Shown here piece by piece: positions 1 to 8,598 of a stretch of 64,000 nucleotides of DNA. The notes under the pieces are model-generated. The model ran no database searches. It was not told the origin of the DNA and worked only from the letters and a program-made list of their open reading frames with translations. This DNA is from Chengkuizengella sediminis. GTDB lineage: Bacteria; Bacillota; Bacilli; Paenibacillales; KCTC-33759. The stretch's first letter is position 1. The number at the start of each line of letters is the position of its first letter. Location of the stretch: positions 434,001 to 498,000 of the forward strand of contig NZ_SIJC01000002.1 in the NCBI RefSeq assembly GCF_010078385.1, in the 5' to 3' direction. The translations under genes and the position numbers were made by a program.

Positions 1-145
1 TAAAGTGATTACAGATGATATCGGATTAAAAATTGATTTTGATCTAGATGAACATCGCCGTCAGTATTTATTGCAAGGATTGGATGATATCGGTCTCACG
101 CTTCAGCACGAAGATAAAATTGCAGCTTACGAGCAAAGAGCTTAA
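1..145 (+). CDS. leuD: 3-isopropylmalate dehydratase small subunit, 3' end (partial)
   Basis: Only the last 47 codons are in the window (frame begins at base 2, TAA at 143-145). The tail contains [19 protein letters not shown], the conserved C-terminus of LeuD, the swivel subunit of isopropylmalate isomerase in leucine biosynthesis. By family knowledge it works with LeuC, which would lie upstream outside the window. A 9-bp stem followed by a T-run ends the transcript directly downstream. The identification rests on the tail motif alone but that motif is distinctive. Confidence 0.85.
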   Translation, partial: KVITDDIGLKIDFDLDEHRRQYLLQGLDDIGLTLQHEDKIAAYEQRA

Positions 146-151
146 TTATTG

Positions 152-197
152 AACCTCCAATATCACTTGTAAAATGGATTTGGAGGTTTTCTTTTTT
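152..197 (+). terminator. Rho-independent terminator after leuD
   Basis: AACCTCCAA (152-160) pairs with TTGGAGGTT (180-188), followed by a T-rich tract to about 197. It separates leuD from the convergent anti-sigma gene. The loop is long (19 nt), so strength is uncertain. Confidence 0.7.
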
Positions 198-217
198 AAA
201 AATAATTAATGATGATC

Positions 218-1198
218 TTATTCTACTGGAATAATGATCTCCAGTCCCTCTTTGAACCTAACGGTTATAAATGAGGGTACTTCTTGAACTGCTTCGTATT
301 CAGCTTCCCAACGGACTAGATTCTCAGCATTCCCAAATGATACTCCACTACTTTGGGTTCGTAAGGATTGCCCCTGATCGTCTATAACTTCAAATTCATC
401 ATAGGTTTCATATAATTCTTTTGGTTGAAGAATTTGTGCTTTTATTTTAGTGGCAGTTAGGGTGAAATTAACTTCTTCTATAATAATTGTCGTATCGCCA
501 TAGGTTTTTGTTATCATCGGTAAGATGGTTTTAGTTTCACTCATTTCTTTTGTGACTGGAAAGGAAAATTCCCAATCTCCTTTTGTTTCTCCAATTTTTT
601 CAAAGGTCAAATTTAATTGGAACTGTTCAGATGGTGGTTGAGCCGTATTGATTGTAAGCACATTTACGTAAGTATAATCATCTATCAATCCTCCAGTACT
701 AGTAAATGATACTGGAGATGCAGTTTTACCATCCATTTTAATTTCTATATCAGGAAAAATATGAGGTGAATTAAATTTTTTAGAAGAATGTATGGCATAT
801 CCTACCGAAATATCTATTCCATCATTAAAGACTTCAATGATACTGACCGTAATGTTTTCATCGGTGACACTTTCATTAATATTCGAAATTAAACCCATTT
901 CTTCGGCCCTTTTTAATCCATCATTCTCAAATATATTAAAAACATATTTAATAACTGGAATTTGTTTTAAAGCGTTTGTAATACTGGGAGTAGATACAGA
1001 AATAGCTATCAGTAATGCAAACGTTGCAGCTGTTACAGATGACGTAATTAAAAATCTTTTGAGAAAATTATTTCTTTTCTTTTTGCCTGGTAACTTTGTT
1101 AAAGTTTGATCAATACGAGATTGAACGATAGCAGGAATTTCTGTTTCATTTTTTTTCAAAATCTGTTTAATTTCTAAGTCTACATTATTGTTCTTCAT
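218..1198 (-). CDS. DUF4179-type anti-sigma factor
   Basis: Membrane protein of 326 aa. A charged cytoplasmic N-terminus (about 70 residues) is followed by one transmembrane segment (TSSVTAATFALLIAISV) and a large extracytoplasmic part with the DUF4179 region beginning around LKQIPVIKYVFNIFENDGL. This layout is usual for proteins paired with ECF sigma factors, where the N-terminal part is thought to hold the sigma factor at the membrane. I chose the ATG at 1198 because GAGAGGAG lies 8 nt upstream; an in-frame ATG at 1222 has no such site. The start lies inside the end of the sigma gene (14-nt overlap), so translational coupling is likely. Anti-sigma function is inferred from family and context. 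Confidence 0.8.
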   Translation of the reverse strand: MKNNNVDLEIKQILKKNETEIPAIVQSRIDQTLTKLPGKKKRNNFLKRFLITSSVTAATFALLIAISVSTPSITNALKQIPVIKYVFNIFENDGLKRAEEMGLISNINESVTDENITVSIIEVFNDGIDISVGYAIHSSKKFNSPHIFPDIEIKMDGKTASPVSFTSTGGLIDDYTYVNVLTINTAQPPSEQFQLNLTFEKIGETKGDWEFSFPVTKEMSETKTILPMITKTYGDTTIIIEEVNFTLTATKIKAQILQPKELYETYDEFEVIDDQGQSLRTQSSGVSFGNAENLVRWEAEYEAVQEVPSFITVRFKEGLEIIIPVE

Positions 1199-1718
1199 TT
1201 CTGATACTCCTCTCGTTTTCATTTTGAAGTAATTTTAATAATTTCGAGCGTGCTCTGTTTAATCTCGATTTGACTGTACCTTCTGGTATTTCTAATAATT
1301 CAGCAATATCTTTGATAGGTTGATCCTCGAAGTAATATAGTACAATGATGGTTCGAATATCCTCTTCCAATGAATGGATCGCATCATGAATCTCGATGGA
1401 ATCATAAGAATCTTTCATAGTTTCTTGAACTACCACTTCATTGAATAATACAATTTTACTTTTAGTTCTCATCATTTTGTTGCATTCATTGATCAAAATG
1501 CGAATTAACCACGTTTTGAAATATCTAGGCTCGTTTAAACTATTTATTGAATTGAAAGCTTTTAGAATTGTTTCTTGTAACACGTCTGCACAATCCACTT
1601 CTCTTTTAAAAAAGGATTTAGCTACTCTGTACATCGATTTTTCATTTTCTTTGATTAATCGAACAAACGCATCTTTGCTTCCTTTTTGTGCAAGTTTTAC
1701 AGTTTTTTCATTTTCCAT
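1185..1718 (-). CDS. ECF-type RNA polymerase sigma factor
   Basis: 177 aa, the normal size of a two-domain ECF sigma factor. Region 2 is visible at about residues 20-90 (DVLQETILKAFNSINSL, FKTWLIRILINECNKMMR) and region 4 at about 110-165, with the helix-turn-helix IPEGTVKSRLNRARSKL. No region 3 or C-terminal extension is present. AAGGAGG stands 7 nt before the ATG. It forms a two-gene operon with the overlapping DUF4179 gene, the standard sigma/anti-sigma arrangement of the SigV/SigW-like group. A possible self-type promoter lies about 30 bases upstream. The signal that it answers to cannot be read from the sequence. Confidence 0.9.
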   Translation of the reverse strand: MENEKTVKLAQKGSKDAFVRLIKENEKSMYRVAKSFFKREVDCADVLQETILKAFNSINSLNEPRYFKTWLIRILINECNKMMRTKSKIVLFNEVVVQETMKDSYDSIEIHDAIHSLEEDIRTIIVLYYFEDQPIKDIAELLEIPEGTVKSRLNRARSKLLKLLQNENERSIRNEEQ

Positions 1719-1749
1719 CTGATGTCCTCCTTTTATGGATTTACTTATT

Positions 1750-1776
1750 AGATACTTCTTATGGATATTTGGTTCA
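1750..1776 (-). promoter_or_regulatory. Candidate ECF-type promoter of the sigma/anti-sigma operon
   Basis: On the minus strand TGAACC (1776-1771) is followed after 15 nt by GTATCT (1755-1750). This resembles the TGAAAC / CGTA-C pattern recognised by Bacillus ECF sigma factors, which often autoregulate. The match is imperfect, so this is a suggestion only. Confidence 0.3.
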
Positions 1777-2135
1777 CGAAAATTTAAAATTTAATTTTTT
1801 GAAAACAGAGGGAATTCTTGGTCTCACTGGAATAAGACCGTTGATTACCTCTATTTCTTCTTGGTCACAGTTGTAGATGAATAATATATTATCAACGGAT
1901 TAAAATTTGATGTCTTTTAGTCTTTTCGTCCTATTTTTCGCAACTTTCCCAATTTTTTCTCGTCTAGTAAATATAGAGTTTGTCGATTTCGCATTTATAT
2001 TGTCATTCTATCATTTAATTTGCTAGAATATAGTGGTAAATAACATTTACTAGATTTTTTATTTTGGCCTATATTCGAATTCTTTCAAAAAAATTAAATC
2101 TATTTTACATAAATACTATTTTACAGAGGTGACTT
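1777..2135. other. Divergent intergenic region with a leader hairpin
   Basis: Non-coding region between the divergent sigma and amidase genes. It contains TCTAGTAAAT (1963-1972) and its complement ATTTACTAGA (2045-2054), followed by a T-rich run. The same 3' arm can also pair locally with TAGTGGTAAAT (2031-2041). No convincing -35/-10 pair for the amidase was identified. Confidence 0.35.
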
Positions 2136-3656
2136 ATGAAACGTATATCCATCCTATTATCAGTTTTACTATTTTTAAGTGTATTTCCATCTGTGGTTAT
2201 TGCAGGTGAATCATCAATCTCTTTGTTTGTAAATGGAGAGAAATTAAAATTAAATGTATCTCCCCAAAAAATGAATGGTGACCTTTACATCCCTTTTAAA
2301 TCGTTTATTAAAGAATTGGATGCTGAAGTTGAATGGAAGTCTAACAATAATCAAGCGAATATACAAAATAAACAAATCAATTTAGATATTTATATGGATC
2401 GCAGTACGATGTATTTAAATGGATCAGTGATCGATATCAAAAATAAACCTATCATCATAGATGGAGCCGTTTTTTTACCTATCGATGTAATTAGTGAAAA
2501 CTTTGGCATGAAGTATATTTGGGATGCATTCACACAATCTATTTATATTTATAAAAATGTGAATGGAATACAAGTTTCAAGTACAAAAAAACCGAATCCC
2601 CAGCTAGAACCAATAAAAGAAACAAATACAGTTACAGGATCACAAACAGATTCACAATCACCTTCAGAGCCAGATCCCGAACCACAACTAGAGACACCTG
2701 TAACCAGTGATAATATTGTGATTCCAACGAACAATGGGGAACCTACTATATACGAAATTGAAGTTTTGGACGATGAAATTATTTTTCATGGGAATACAAC
2801 GCTTGAATTTTCAAGCTTTTATTTACCAGCCCCTGAACGAATTGTAATAGATTTTGAGAAAAGTTCTTTTAACTCATCCTTTATAGATCAAGAAACTGGA
2901 ATAGCCAGCGGAATCATTAAAGTGACTCATCCTGATGTAAAATCTATTCGTTATGCTTTGTTTGAGGATCAATACCCTAGAGTCGTCATTGATTTACATG
3001 AAAATATAGAGTATAGTATGATAGGAATTCCGGAAGATAATCAAGTAAAGGTATTATTAGGTGTAACGACTGCCGAACCAAATAACGAGTCATCAAATCA
3101 AGAGATCATTGTTGATGATCCTTTCATTATTGTGATAGACCCTGGTCATGGAGGAGATGATCCAGGTGCAACGGGTAGTGTTTCTTCAAGGGAAGAGAAA
3201 TATTTCACACTCGAATTTGCACAGAAACTATATGACTTGCTTGATGCTGAGCCATGGTTTCAACCTCACATGACTCGAACGAACGATGTCAAAATTGAGT
3301 TGGATGATCGTGCTGAATTTGCAAATGAATTAGGAGCAGATGCTTTTTTATCCATTCATGGGAATATTCATGAAAGATTGAATATTAGCGGAACAGAGAC
3401 TTATTATTGGACTGATCGTGGTTTAGATTTAGCTCAAACGATTCATAACTCTGTTGTTGAATCAGCAGGATTACCAGATCGAAGCATAAGAGAAGTCGAA
3501 TATAGAGTATTGAAGAACACGAACATGCCTGCTGCATTGTTAGAGATCGGTTATTTATCAAGCGAACATGATGAAAATTTAATGTTAACAGATGAGTTTC
3601 AATATCGTGTAGCTGAATCTATCGTGGAGGCATTAAAGGAATATTATTTGAATTAA
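2136..3656 (+). CDS. Secreted N-acetylmuramoyl-L-alanine amidase with copper-amine-oxidase-like and AMIN domains
   Basis: 506 aa wall hydrolase expected to cleave the bond between MurNAc and the stem peptide outside the cell. An N-terminal signal peptide (about 1-23, ending VIAG) precedes a copper-amine-oxidase N-terminal-like domain (about 28-145), a Pro/Glu/Ser linker (about 150-190), an AMIN-like peptidoglycan-targeting domain (about 205-310) and a zinc amidase_3 domain (about 330-505). Zinc-binding motifs are visible: DPGHGGDD near residue 335, a Glu in SREEKYF, and SIHGN; the family Glu is in ALLEIGYLS. A GAGGTGA site precedes the ATG. The nth gene follows 44 nt downstream on the same strand and may be co-transcribed. 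Confidence 0.9.
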   Translation: MKRISILLSVLLFLSVFPSVVIAGESSISLFVNGEKLKLNVSPQKMNGDLYIPFKSFIKELDAEVEWKSNNNQANIQNKQINLDIYMDRSTMYLNGSVIDIKNKPIIIDGAVFLPIDVISENFGMKYIWDAFTQSIYIYKNVNGIQVSSTKKPNPQLEPIKETNTVTGSQTDSQSPSEPDPEPQLETPVTSDNIVIPTNNGEPTIYEIEVLDDEIIFHGNTTLEFSSFYLPAPERIVIDFEKSSFNSSFIDQETGIASGIIKVTHPDVKSIRYALFEDQYPRVVIDLHENIEYSMIGIPEDNQVKVLLGVTTAEPNNESSNQEIIVDDPFIIVIDPGHGGDDPGATGSVSSREEKYFTLEFAQKLYDLLDAEPWFQPHMTRTNDVKIELDDRAEFANELGADAFLSIHGNIHERLNISGTETYYWTDRGLDLAQTIHNSVVESAGLPDRSIREVEYRVLKNTNMPAALLEIGYLSSEHDENLMLTDEFQYRVAESIVEALKEYYLN

Positions 3657-3700
3657 TGCCAAGTCAAAGATAAAAGTATTGCACTTTAATTGGAGGAATC

Positions 3701-4363
3701 ATGAACAAAAAAGAAATCAGGCATGTATTAGATACAATGGCAGACATGTTTCCAGATGCTCACTGTGAGTTGAATCACGAGAATCCATTTGAGTTGACGA
3801 TTGCGGTGTTACTTTCAGCCCAGTGTACAGATGAGATGGTGAATAAAGTTACTGTTCATCTTTTTAAAAAGTATAAAACTCCTCAGGACTATTTGAATGT
3901 TTCTCTTACTGAACTAGAGTCGGATATTAGAAGAATTGGATTATATCGTAATAAAGCGAAAAATATAAGTAAATTATGTGAAATGATCATTGAAAAATAT
4001 GATGGTGAAATACCGAGGTCACATAGTGAACTAGTAGAACTTCCTGGAGTTGGAAGGAAAACAGCAAATGTAGTTGTATCCAACGCTTTTGGAGTGCCGG
4101 CTATTGCAGTTGATACTCATGTGGAACGAGTTTCTAAGCGATTAGCATTAGCAAATTGGAAAGATTCTGTTCTTGAAGTTGAAAAAAAGCTAATGAGGAA
4201 AATTCCTGAAGAAGAATGGACTGATACACATCATAGGCTTATATTTTTCGGAAGGTATCATTGCAAAGCGCAAAATCCATCATGTGATGTCTGTCCTTTA
4301 CTTGATTTATGTAGAGAAGGAAAAAAAAGAATGAAAAAGAAGAATCTTAGGAATGATAAGTAA
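3701..4363 (+). CDS. nth: Endonuclease III (DNA glycosylase/AP lyase)
   Basis: 220 aa base-excision repair enzyme that removes oxidised pyrimidines and nicks abasic sites. The helix-hairpin-helix LPGVGRKTANVV carries the catalytic lysine K120, and VDTHV carries the catalytic aspartate D138; both sit at the same numbers as in the E. coli enzyme. A C-terminal 4Fe-4S loop is complete: C188, C195, C198, C204 (C-x6-C-x2-C-x5-C). TTGGAGG precedes the ATG. It is followed at 23 nt by a small gene of unknown function. Confidence 0.97.
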   Translation: MNKKEIRHVLDTMADMFPDAHCELNHENPFELTIAVLLSAQCTDEMVNKVTVHLFKKYKTPQDYLNVSLTELESDIRRIGLYRNKAKNISKLCEMIIEKYDGEIPRSHSELVELPGVGRKTANVVVSNAFGVPAIAVDTHVERVSKRLALANWKDSVLEVEKKLMRKIPEEEWTDTHHRLIFFGRYHCKAQNPSCDVCPLLDLCREGKKRMKKKNLRNDK

Positions 4364-4386
4364 AAAACTGTAAAGGTAGTGAAACC

Positions 4387-4656
4387 ATGAAATGTATTAC
4401 TGTATATACAAAAAGCTTTGAGGATTTTTCCGATATATTTGAAGAAATATTAAAAACACCATTAGCTGAAGATGAAGAAAAAGTGATTGAAGGAATTACT
4501 GTGAGTGATTCTGGTGAAGTTCCAGAGCAGTACATAGATCGTATGAGGGATAAACTAGAAGTGGTTGTTATGAAAGTGAAAGAAGAGGATATTACTATTT
4601 TTCAGCATGGTGAAGTTTTTGAAATTTTGATACCGGAAAAAGAATCTGTGGTATAA
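4387..4656 (+). CDS. Small acidic protein of unknown function
   Basis: 89 aa, soluble, rich in Glu and Asp, with no signal peptide or membrane segment. I do not recognise a family. It starts 23 nt after nth with a modest AAAGGTAG site and is followed by two strong hairpins, so it is probably the last gene of the amidase-nth transcript. Its reading frame is well kept (beginning MKCITVYTKSFEDF), which supports it being real. No function is assigned. Confidence 0.65.
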   Translation: MKCITVYTKSFEDFSDIFEEILKTPLAEDEEKVIEGITVSDSGEVPEQYIDRMRDKLEVVVMKVKEEDITIFQHGEVFEILIPEKESVV

Positions 4657-4671
4657 TATAAATATAATTTT

Positions 4672-4745
4672 TGAACAGAATACGATGACGATTCTGTTCA
4701 TGTTTAATAGAAACTCGCCTAAATGGCGAGTTTTTATTAAACATG
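4672..4745 (+). terminator. Double hairpin / intrinsic terminator before the dynamin gene
   Basis: Two hairpins in a row. TGAACAGAAT (4672-4681) pairs with ATTCTGTTCA (4691-4700). Then CATGTTTAATA (4699-4709) pairs with TATTAAACATG (4735-4745), enclosing AAACTCGCC (4711-4719) paired with GGCGAGTTT (4725-4733) and a T5 run. The inner stem is a typical terminator; the outer arms make an unusually long structure. Confidence 0.75.
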
Positions 4746-4839
4746 AGATTCATTGTAGACGTTAAAATCGTTGGAAAATCACTCAAGAGATTGAGAAACA
4801 TGGAAAAAAGTTTTGTTAGAATTTAAAGGAGAAAGAGCT

Positions 4840-7800
4840 TTGAAAACAGTAGGGGAAACCATTCATAAATATGTTGAAAATATACATAAGTTAAGAAGTA
4901 TTATGAAACATTCTGATGAGCAGGAGTCGGGAAATAAGTTACTGCAATTAGCAGATAAAATGGAAGTAAAAGATCTATATATTACTTTTTGTGGTCACTT
5001 TTCCGCTGGGAAATCAAGTTTAATTAACAAATTAAGTGAGCATGAGATTTTACCTTCTAGTCCCATTCCAACAAGTGCAAACTTAGTGGCTATATCAAAT
5101 GGCGAGCCTAAGGCAATCATTAAATATAGAAATGAACAAAAGACAAAACAGAGTATTCAAAATATAAAATTGGATCAATTACAGGAATTTAGTAAAAATG
5201 GTTCAGAGATTGAATCTGTTGAAATTCAGTATCCAATCCCAATGCTTGAAAATCATGTTCATTTTTTGGATACACCAGGTATTGATTCTACTGATAAAGC
5301 TCATTTATTATCCACAGAATCGGCATTACACTTAGCAGACATCGTTTTTTATGTCATGGACTATAATCATGTCCAATCTGAGATCAATTTTGCTTTTGCT
5401 AAACGACTACAAGAGCAAGGCAAAAAGTTTGTTTTTATTGTAAATCAAATTGATAAACACCAGCACCATGAATTGTCATTTTCAGATTTTAAACAAAGTG
5501 TATATCAGGCCTTTTCTGATTGGGACATTCATCCTGAAGCATTATTTTTTATTTCAGTAAAACATGAAGATTTTTCTCTAAATGAATTTGATCAACTGAA
5601 GTGGTATTTAAATAGATTAACCGAAATTCGTGATGAACTGATTATTTCGAATGTGGAAAAATCAATTGAGTTTATTTTGAATGAACACATAAAGGAGTAT
5701 AAAGAGCAAAATCAAATTAAAAAGCAAGAACTTTCAGAAAAAGAGTATATTAACAGTGATATTCTATTGGAGAAATTGTCCAGCCTTTCTAACCAAAGAA
5801 AAGAAATCGAGGAAGCTTCAAACACATATTTGGATCAGTTAAAACGTGAGCTTAGTGGTATTTTACAAAATGCAAACATTATTCCAGCTGGTACAAGAGA
5901 TTTAGCCCATGAATATTTACAAAGTCGGCAACCAGGATTCAAACTAGGCCTTTTTTCTACCAGAGGGAAAATCCAAGCAGAACAGGAAAAAAGATTACAT
6001 CATTTTTATGAAGATTTCTCAGAAAAAGTACAAGCACATATCTCTTGGCATGTGAAGGATTTATTACTTAAACATCTAAAATTGAATAGACCAAATGAAC
6101 AATTAAAGTCAGAAACAATAGAAAAAATCGAGGAGTTGGATATAAAAATATCTCCTGATTGGTTAATGCAGCAGGTGAATATGGGTGCTGCTTTTTCAAA
6201 TGAATATACATTAAACTATTCCAAACATATTTCCGAGGAAATGAAAGCAATTTACCGTAAAAAAGCAATGGAAGTTGCACAAAATTTAGTAGAAATAGCA
6301 AAGAAGACAAATCAAGAGAAGTTAAATAAAATTCAACATGAGATGAGTCATATTCAAGATGAATTAGTGAATTTTAAACAATTGCAGGAGCTCAAAAGTA
6401 AACAAGTGGAATATGAACAGCAATTATTTTCTCTTTTTCAGTGGGAAAAACAAGATATTTGTTTGCCTAACTTAAAAGACTATACTCCTAGCTCCTCTTC
6501 AATTGCTGCTAACAAGATAGATAAGGTTGAAGTGAAAAAGATAGATGAATCAATGGATATTGTATTATCTAGTTCTAGCTATCAGAAAAATCTAATCTCC
6601 AATTTTTCAAAAAAAGACAATAAAGAAAAAATAATAAATACAGTAAATAAAATAAATACGGCTTATGAAGTAATAAGAGATCTCCCTGCAATGAAATCAA
6701 TAAGTAAGTCATTATTAGAAAAATCAGATCGGTTAAGTAACCGTAAGTTTACGATTTCATTATTTGGAGCATTTAGTGCCGGTAAATCCTCCTTTGCTAA
6801 TGCCTTGTTAGGAGAGAGATTGCTTCCTGTCTCTCCAAATCCTACAACAGCTACTGTAATAAAAATTATGCCGCCAGATGATCATTGGTCGCATGGTTTT
6901 GCTAAAGTAAAGTTGAAATCGTTAGAAGTCTTCAAAGAAGAAGTTCAATATGCTATGGATCGATTAGGTTTTAAAAAAATGACATTAGATCAATCCTTTC
7001 AACAAATTTTAAAATTAAAAGCAAATTCAATTCATCGTAAGGCTAAACCGCATTTTGTTTTCTTAAAGGCAGCCACACATGGGTGGAATGAAATGCAATC
7101 AAACTTAGGCCAGGAATTGAAAGTAGATTTGGGAACTTTTCAAAGTTACGCGGCTGATGAAAATAAGTCATGTTATGTTGAACATATCGAATTATATTAC
7201 TCATGTCCATTCACAGATTCGGGTATGATCCTTGTTGATACTCCAGGAGCAGACTCAATAAATGCTAGACATACAGGTGTTGCATTTGACTATATTAAAA
7301 GTGCTGATGCGATTCTTTTTGTAACATACTATAATCATGCATTTTCTGGGGCAGATCGTGAGTTTTTGCTTCAACTGGGGAGAGTAAAGGATCAATTTGA
7401 ACTGGACAAAATGTTCTTTATTCTAAATGCAGCTGACTTGGCTTCATCTGAGCAGGAACTAAGGGATGTAACAGTACACGTAACTCATAATTTAGCGCAA
7501 CATGAAATTCGAAATCCAAGGATTTATCCATTATCAAGTTTAAAAGCTTTAGAAGGTAAGCAATCAGGTGATGCAAAAGTAACAGTTGATTCTGGAATTG
7601 CGACGTTCGAATTAGATTTTATTAAGTTTACAAATGAAGAATTAACCGAAATAACCATCCAAGCTGCGAATAGTGAATTGACTCGGGTGACAAACGTATT
7701 AAAACAATGGAAAAATAATGCCCTTGAAGAGGGTGAAATCAAGAAGCAAAAGGTTAAACAATTAGAAGAATCTAATATTGAATTGAACGATTGGCTTTAT

Positions 7801-8502
7801 CATTTTGAACATTCCGAACCTGAAGTAAAGTTACTAATAAAAGAAATAAAAGAGCTTTTATATTATGTAAAGCAACGAGTGATGTATCGTTTCGGGGAAC
7901 TATATAATATATCTTTTCATCCATCCGATTTCCAATCGACAGGAAAAGTGGATGTAAAACAAGCATTAGCATCGGCTTGGAATGAGTTAAATCGTTTGCT
8001 GTCTATGAATTGCTCACAGGAGGTCTTAGCAACCACGCTTAGAATCGAAAATGTTATGAATCATCAGCTTAAAGAAATGAATAAACAAATTTTTGAACAT
8101 GTAGCTATAAAGCTGCCTCAATATGAAACAGAAGCCTTTTCTATTCAGAGTTTTGAAGCTCCTCCTATAAAGGAGTCGTTGGATCATACAGAAATTGATT
8201 TGATTTGGCTGGTTAAACAATTTAAAAATCCGAAGGTGTTTTTTGAAGGGCAAGGAAAAGATAAACTTAAGTTAGAATTGGAAAAGAAAATCAATCCAGT
8301 CGTTGAATCATATATTCGAGAACATGAAGGATTATTAATTCAACATGTATTAGAAGAGATGAAAAAATGGATTAAACAATTGGTGGAAAAACATACAACT
8401 GATATTCAAGAACATGTAGAAGGTTTGACCTCTGTATTAGAGATGAAGCTAAATATTAAGGAAATTGAAATGAAGATTGAAAAGCTAGATAATAAAAGAT
8501 AA
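4840..8502 (+). CDS. dynA: Double-headed bacterial dynamin (DynA/YpbR type)
   Basis: About 1220 aa membrane-remodelling GTPase with two full dynamin-like units in one chain. Unit one has the P-loop GHFSAGKSS (about 52-60), DTPGID near 144 and NQID. Unit two has GAFSAGKSS (from 643), DTPGAD near 800 and NAAD. Long Lys/Glu-rich coiled-coil segments follow each GTPase domain. This matches Bacillus DynA, known to fuse membranes and to help cells tolerate pore formation and phage. The frame is open from a TTG at 4813, but AAAGGAG stands 8 nt before a TTG at 4840, so I place the start there. It is a single-gene unit behind a strong terminator. Confidence 0.92.
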   Translation: MKTVGETIHKYVENIHKLRSIMKHSDEQESGNKLLQLADKMEVKDLYITFCGHFSAGKSSLINKLSEHEILPSSPIPTSANLVAISNGEPKAIIKYRNEQKTKQSIQNIKLDQLQEFSKNGSEIESVEIQYPIPMLENHVHFLDTPGIDSTDKAHLLSTESALHLADIVFYVMDYNHVQSEINFAFAKRLQEQGKKFVFIVNQIDKHQHHELSFSDFKQSVYQAFSDWDIHPEALFFISVKHEDFSLNEFDQLKWYLNRLTEIRDELIISNVEKSIEFILNEHIKEYKEQNQIKKQELSEKEYINSDILLEKLSSLSNQRKEIEEASNTYLDQLKRELSGILQNANIIPAGTRDLAHEYLQSRQPGFKLGLFSTRGKIQAEQEKRLHHFYEDFSEKVQAHISWHVKDLLLKHLKLNRPNEQLKSETIEKIEELDIKISPDWLMQQVNMGAAFSNEYTLNYSKHISEEMKAIYRKKAMEVAQNLVEIAKKTNQEKLNKIQHEMSHIQDELVNFKQLQELKSKQVEYEQQLFSLFQWEKQDICLPNLKDYTPSSSSIAANKIDKVEVKKIDESMDIVLSSSSYQKNLISNFSKKDNKEKIINTVNKINTAYEVIRDLPAMKSISKSLLEKSDRLSNRKFTISLFGAFSAGKSSFANALLGERLLPVSPNPTTATVIKIMPPDDHWSHGFAKVKLKSLEVFKEEVQYAMDRLGFKKMTLDQSFQQILKLKANSIHRKAKPHFVFLKAATHGWNEMQSNLGQELKVDLGTFQSYAADENKSCYVEHIELYYSCPFTDSGMILVDTPGADSINARHTGVAFDYIKSADAILFVTYYNHAFSGADREFLLQLGRVKDQFELDKMFFILNAADLASSEQELRDVTVHVTHNLAQHEIRNPRIYPLSSLKALEGKQSGDAKVTVDSGIATFELDFIKFTNEELTEITIQAANSELTRVTNVLKQWKNNALEEGEIKKQKVKQLEESNIELNDWLYHFEHSEPEVKLLIKEIKELLYYVKQRVMYRFGELYNISFHPSDFQSTGKVDVKQALASAWNELNRLLSMNCSQEVLATTLRIENVMNHQLKEMNKQIFEHVAIKLPQYETEAFSIQSFEAPPIKESLDHTEIDLIWLVKQFKNPKVFFEGQGKDKLKLELEKKINPVVESYIREHEGLLIQHVLEEMKKWIKQLVEKHTTDIQEHVEGLTSVLEMKLNIKEIEMKIEKLDNKR

Positions 8503-8598
8503 CTATCCCTCGCTTAGAATATATTAAATAATTTAGGGATGAATATAGTAAAGGGAAATGAAAATACTTTTGATTTTGTGGTCTATAGAAAATAACGG

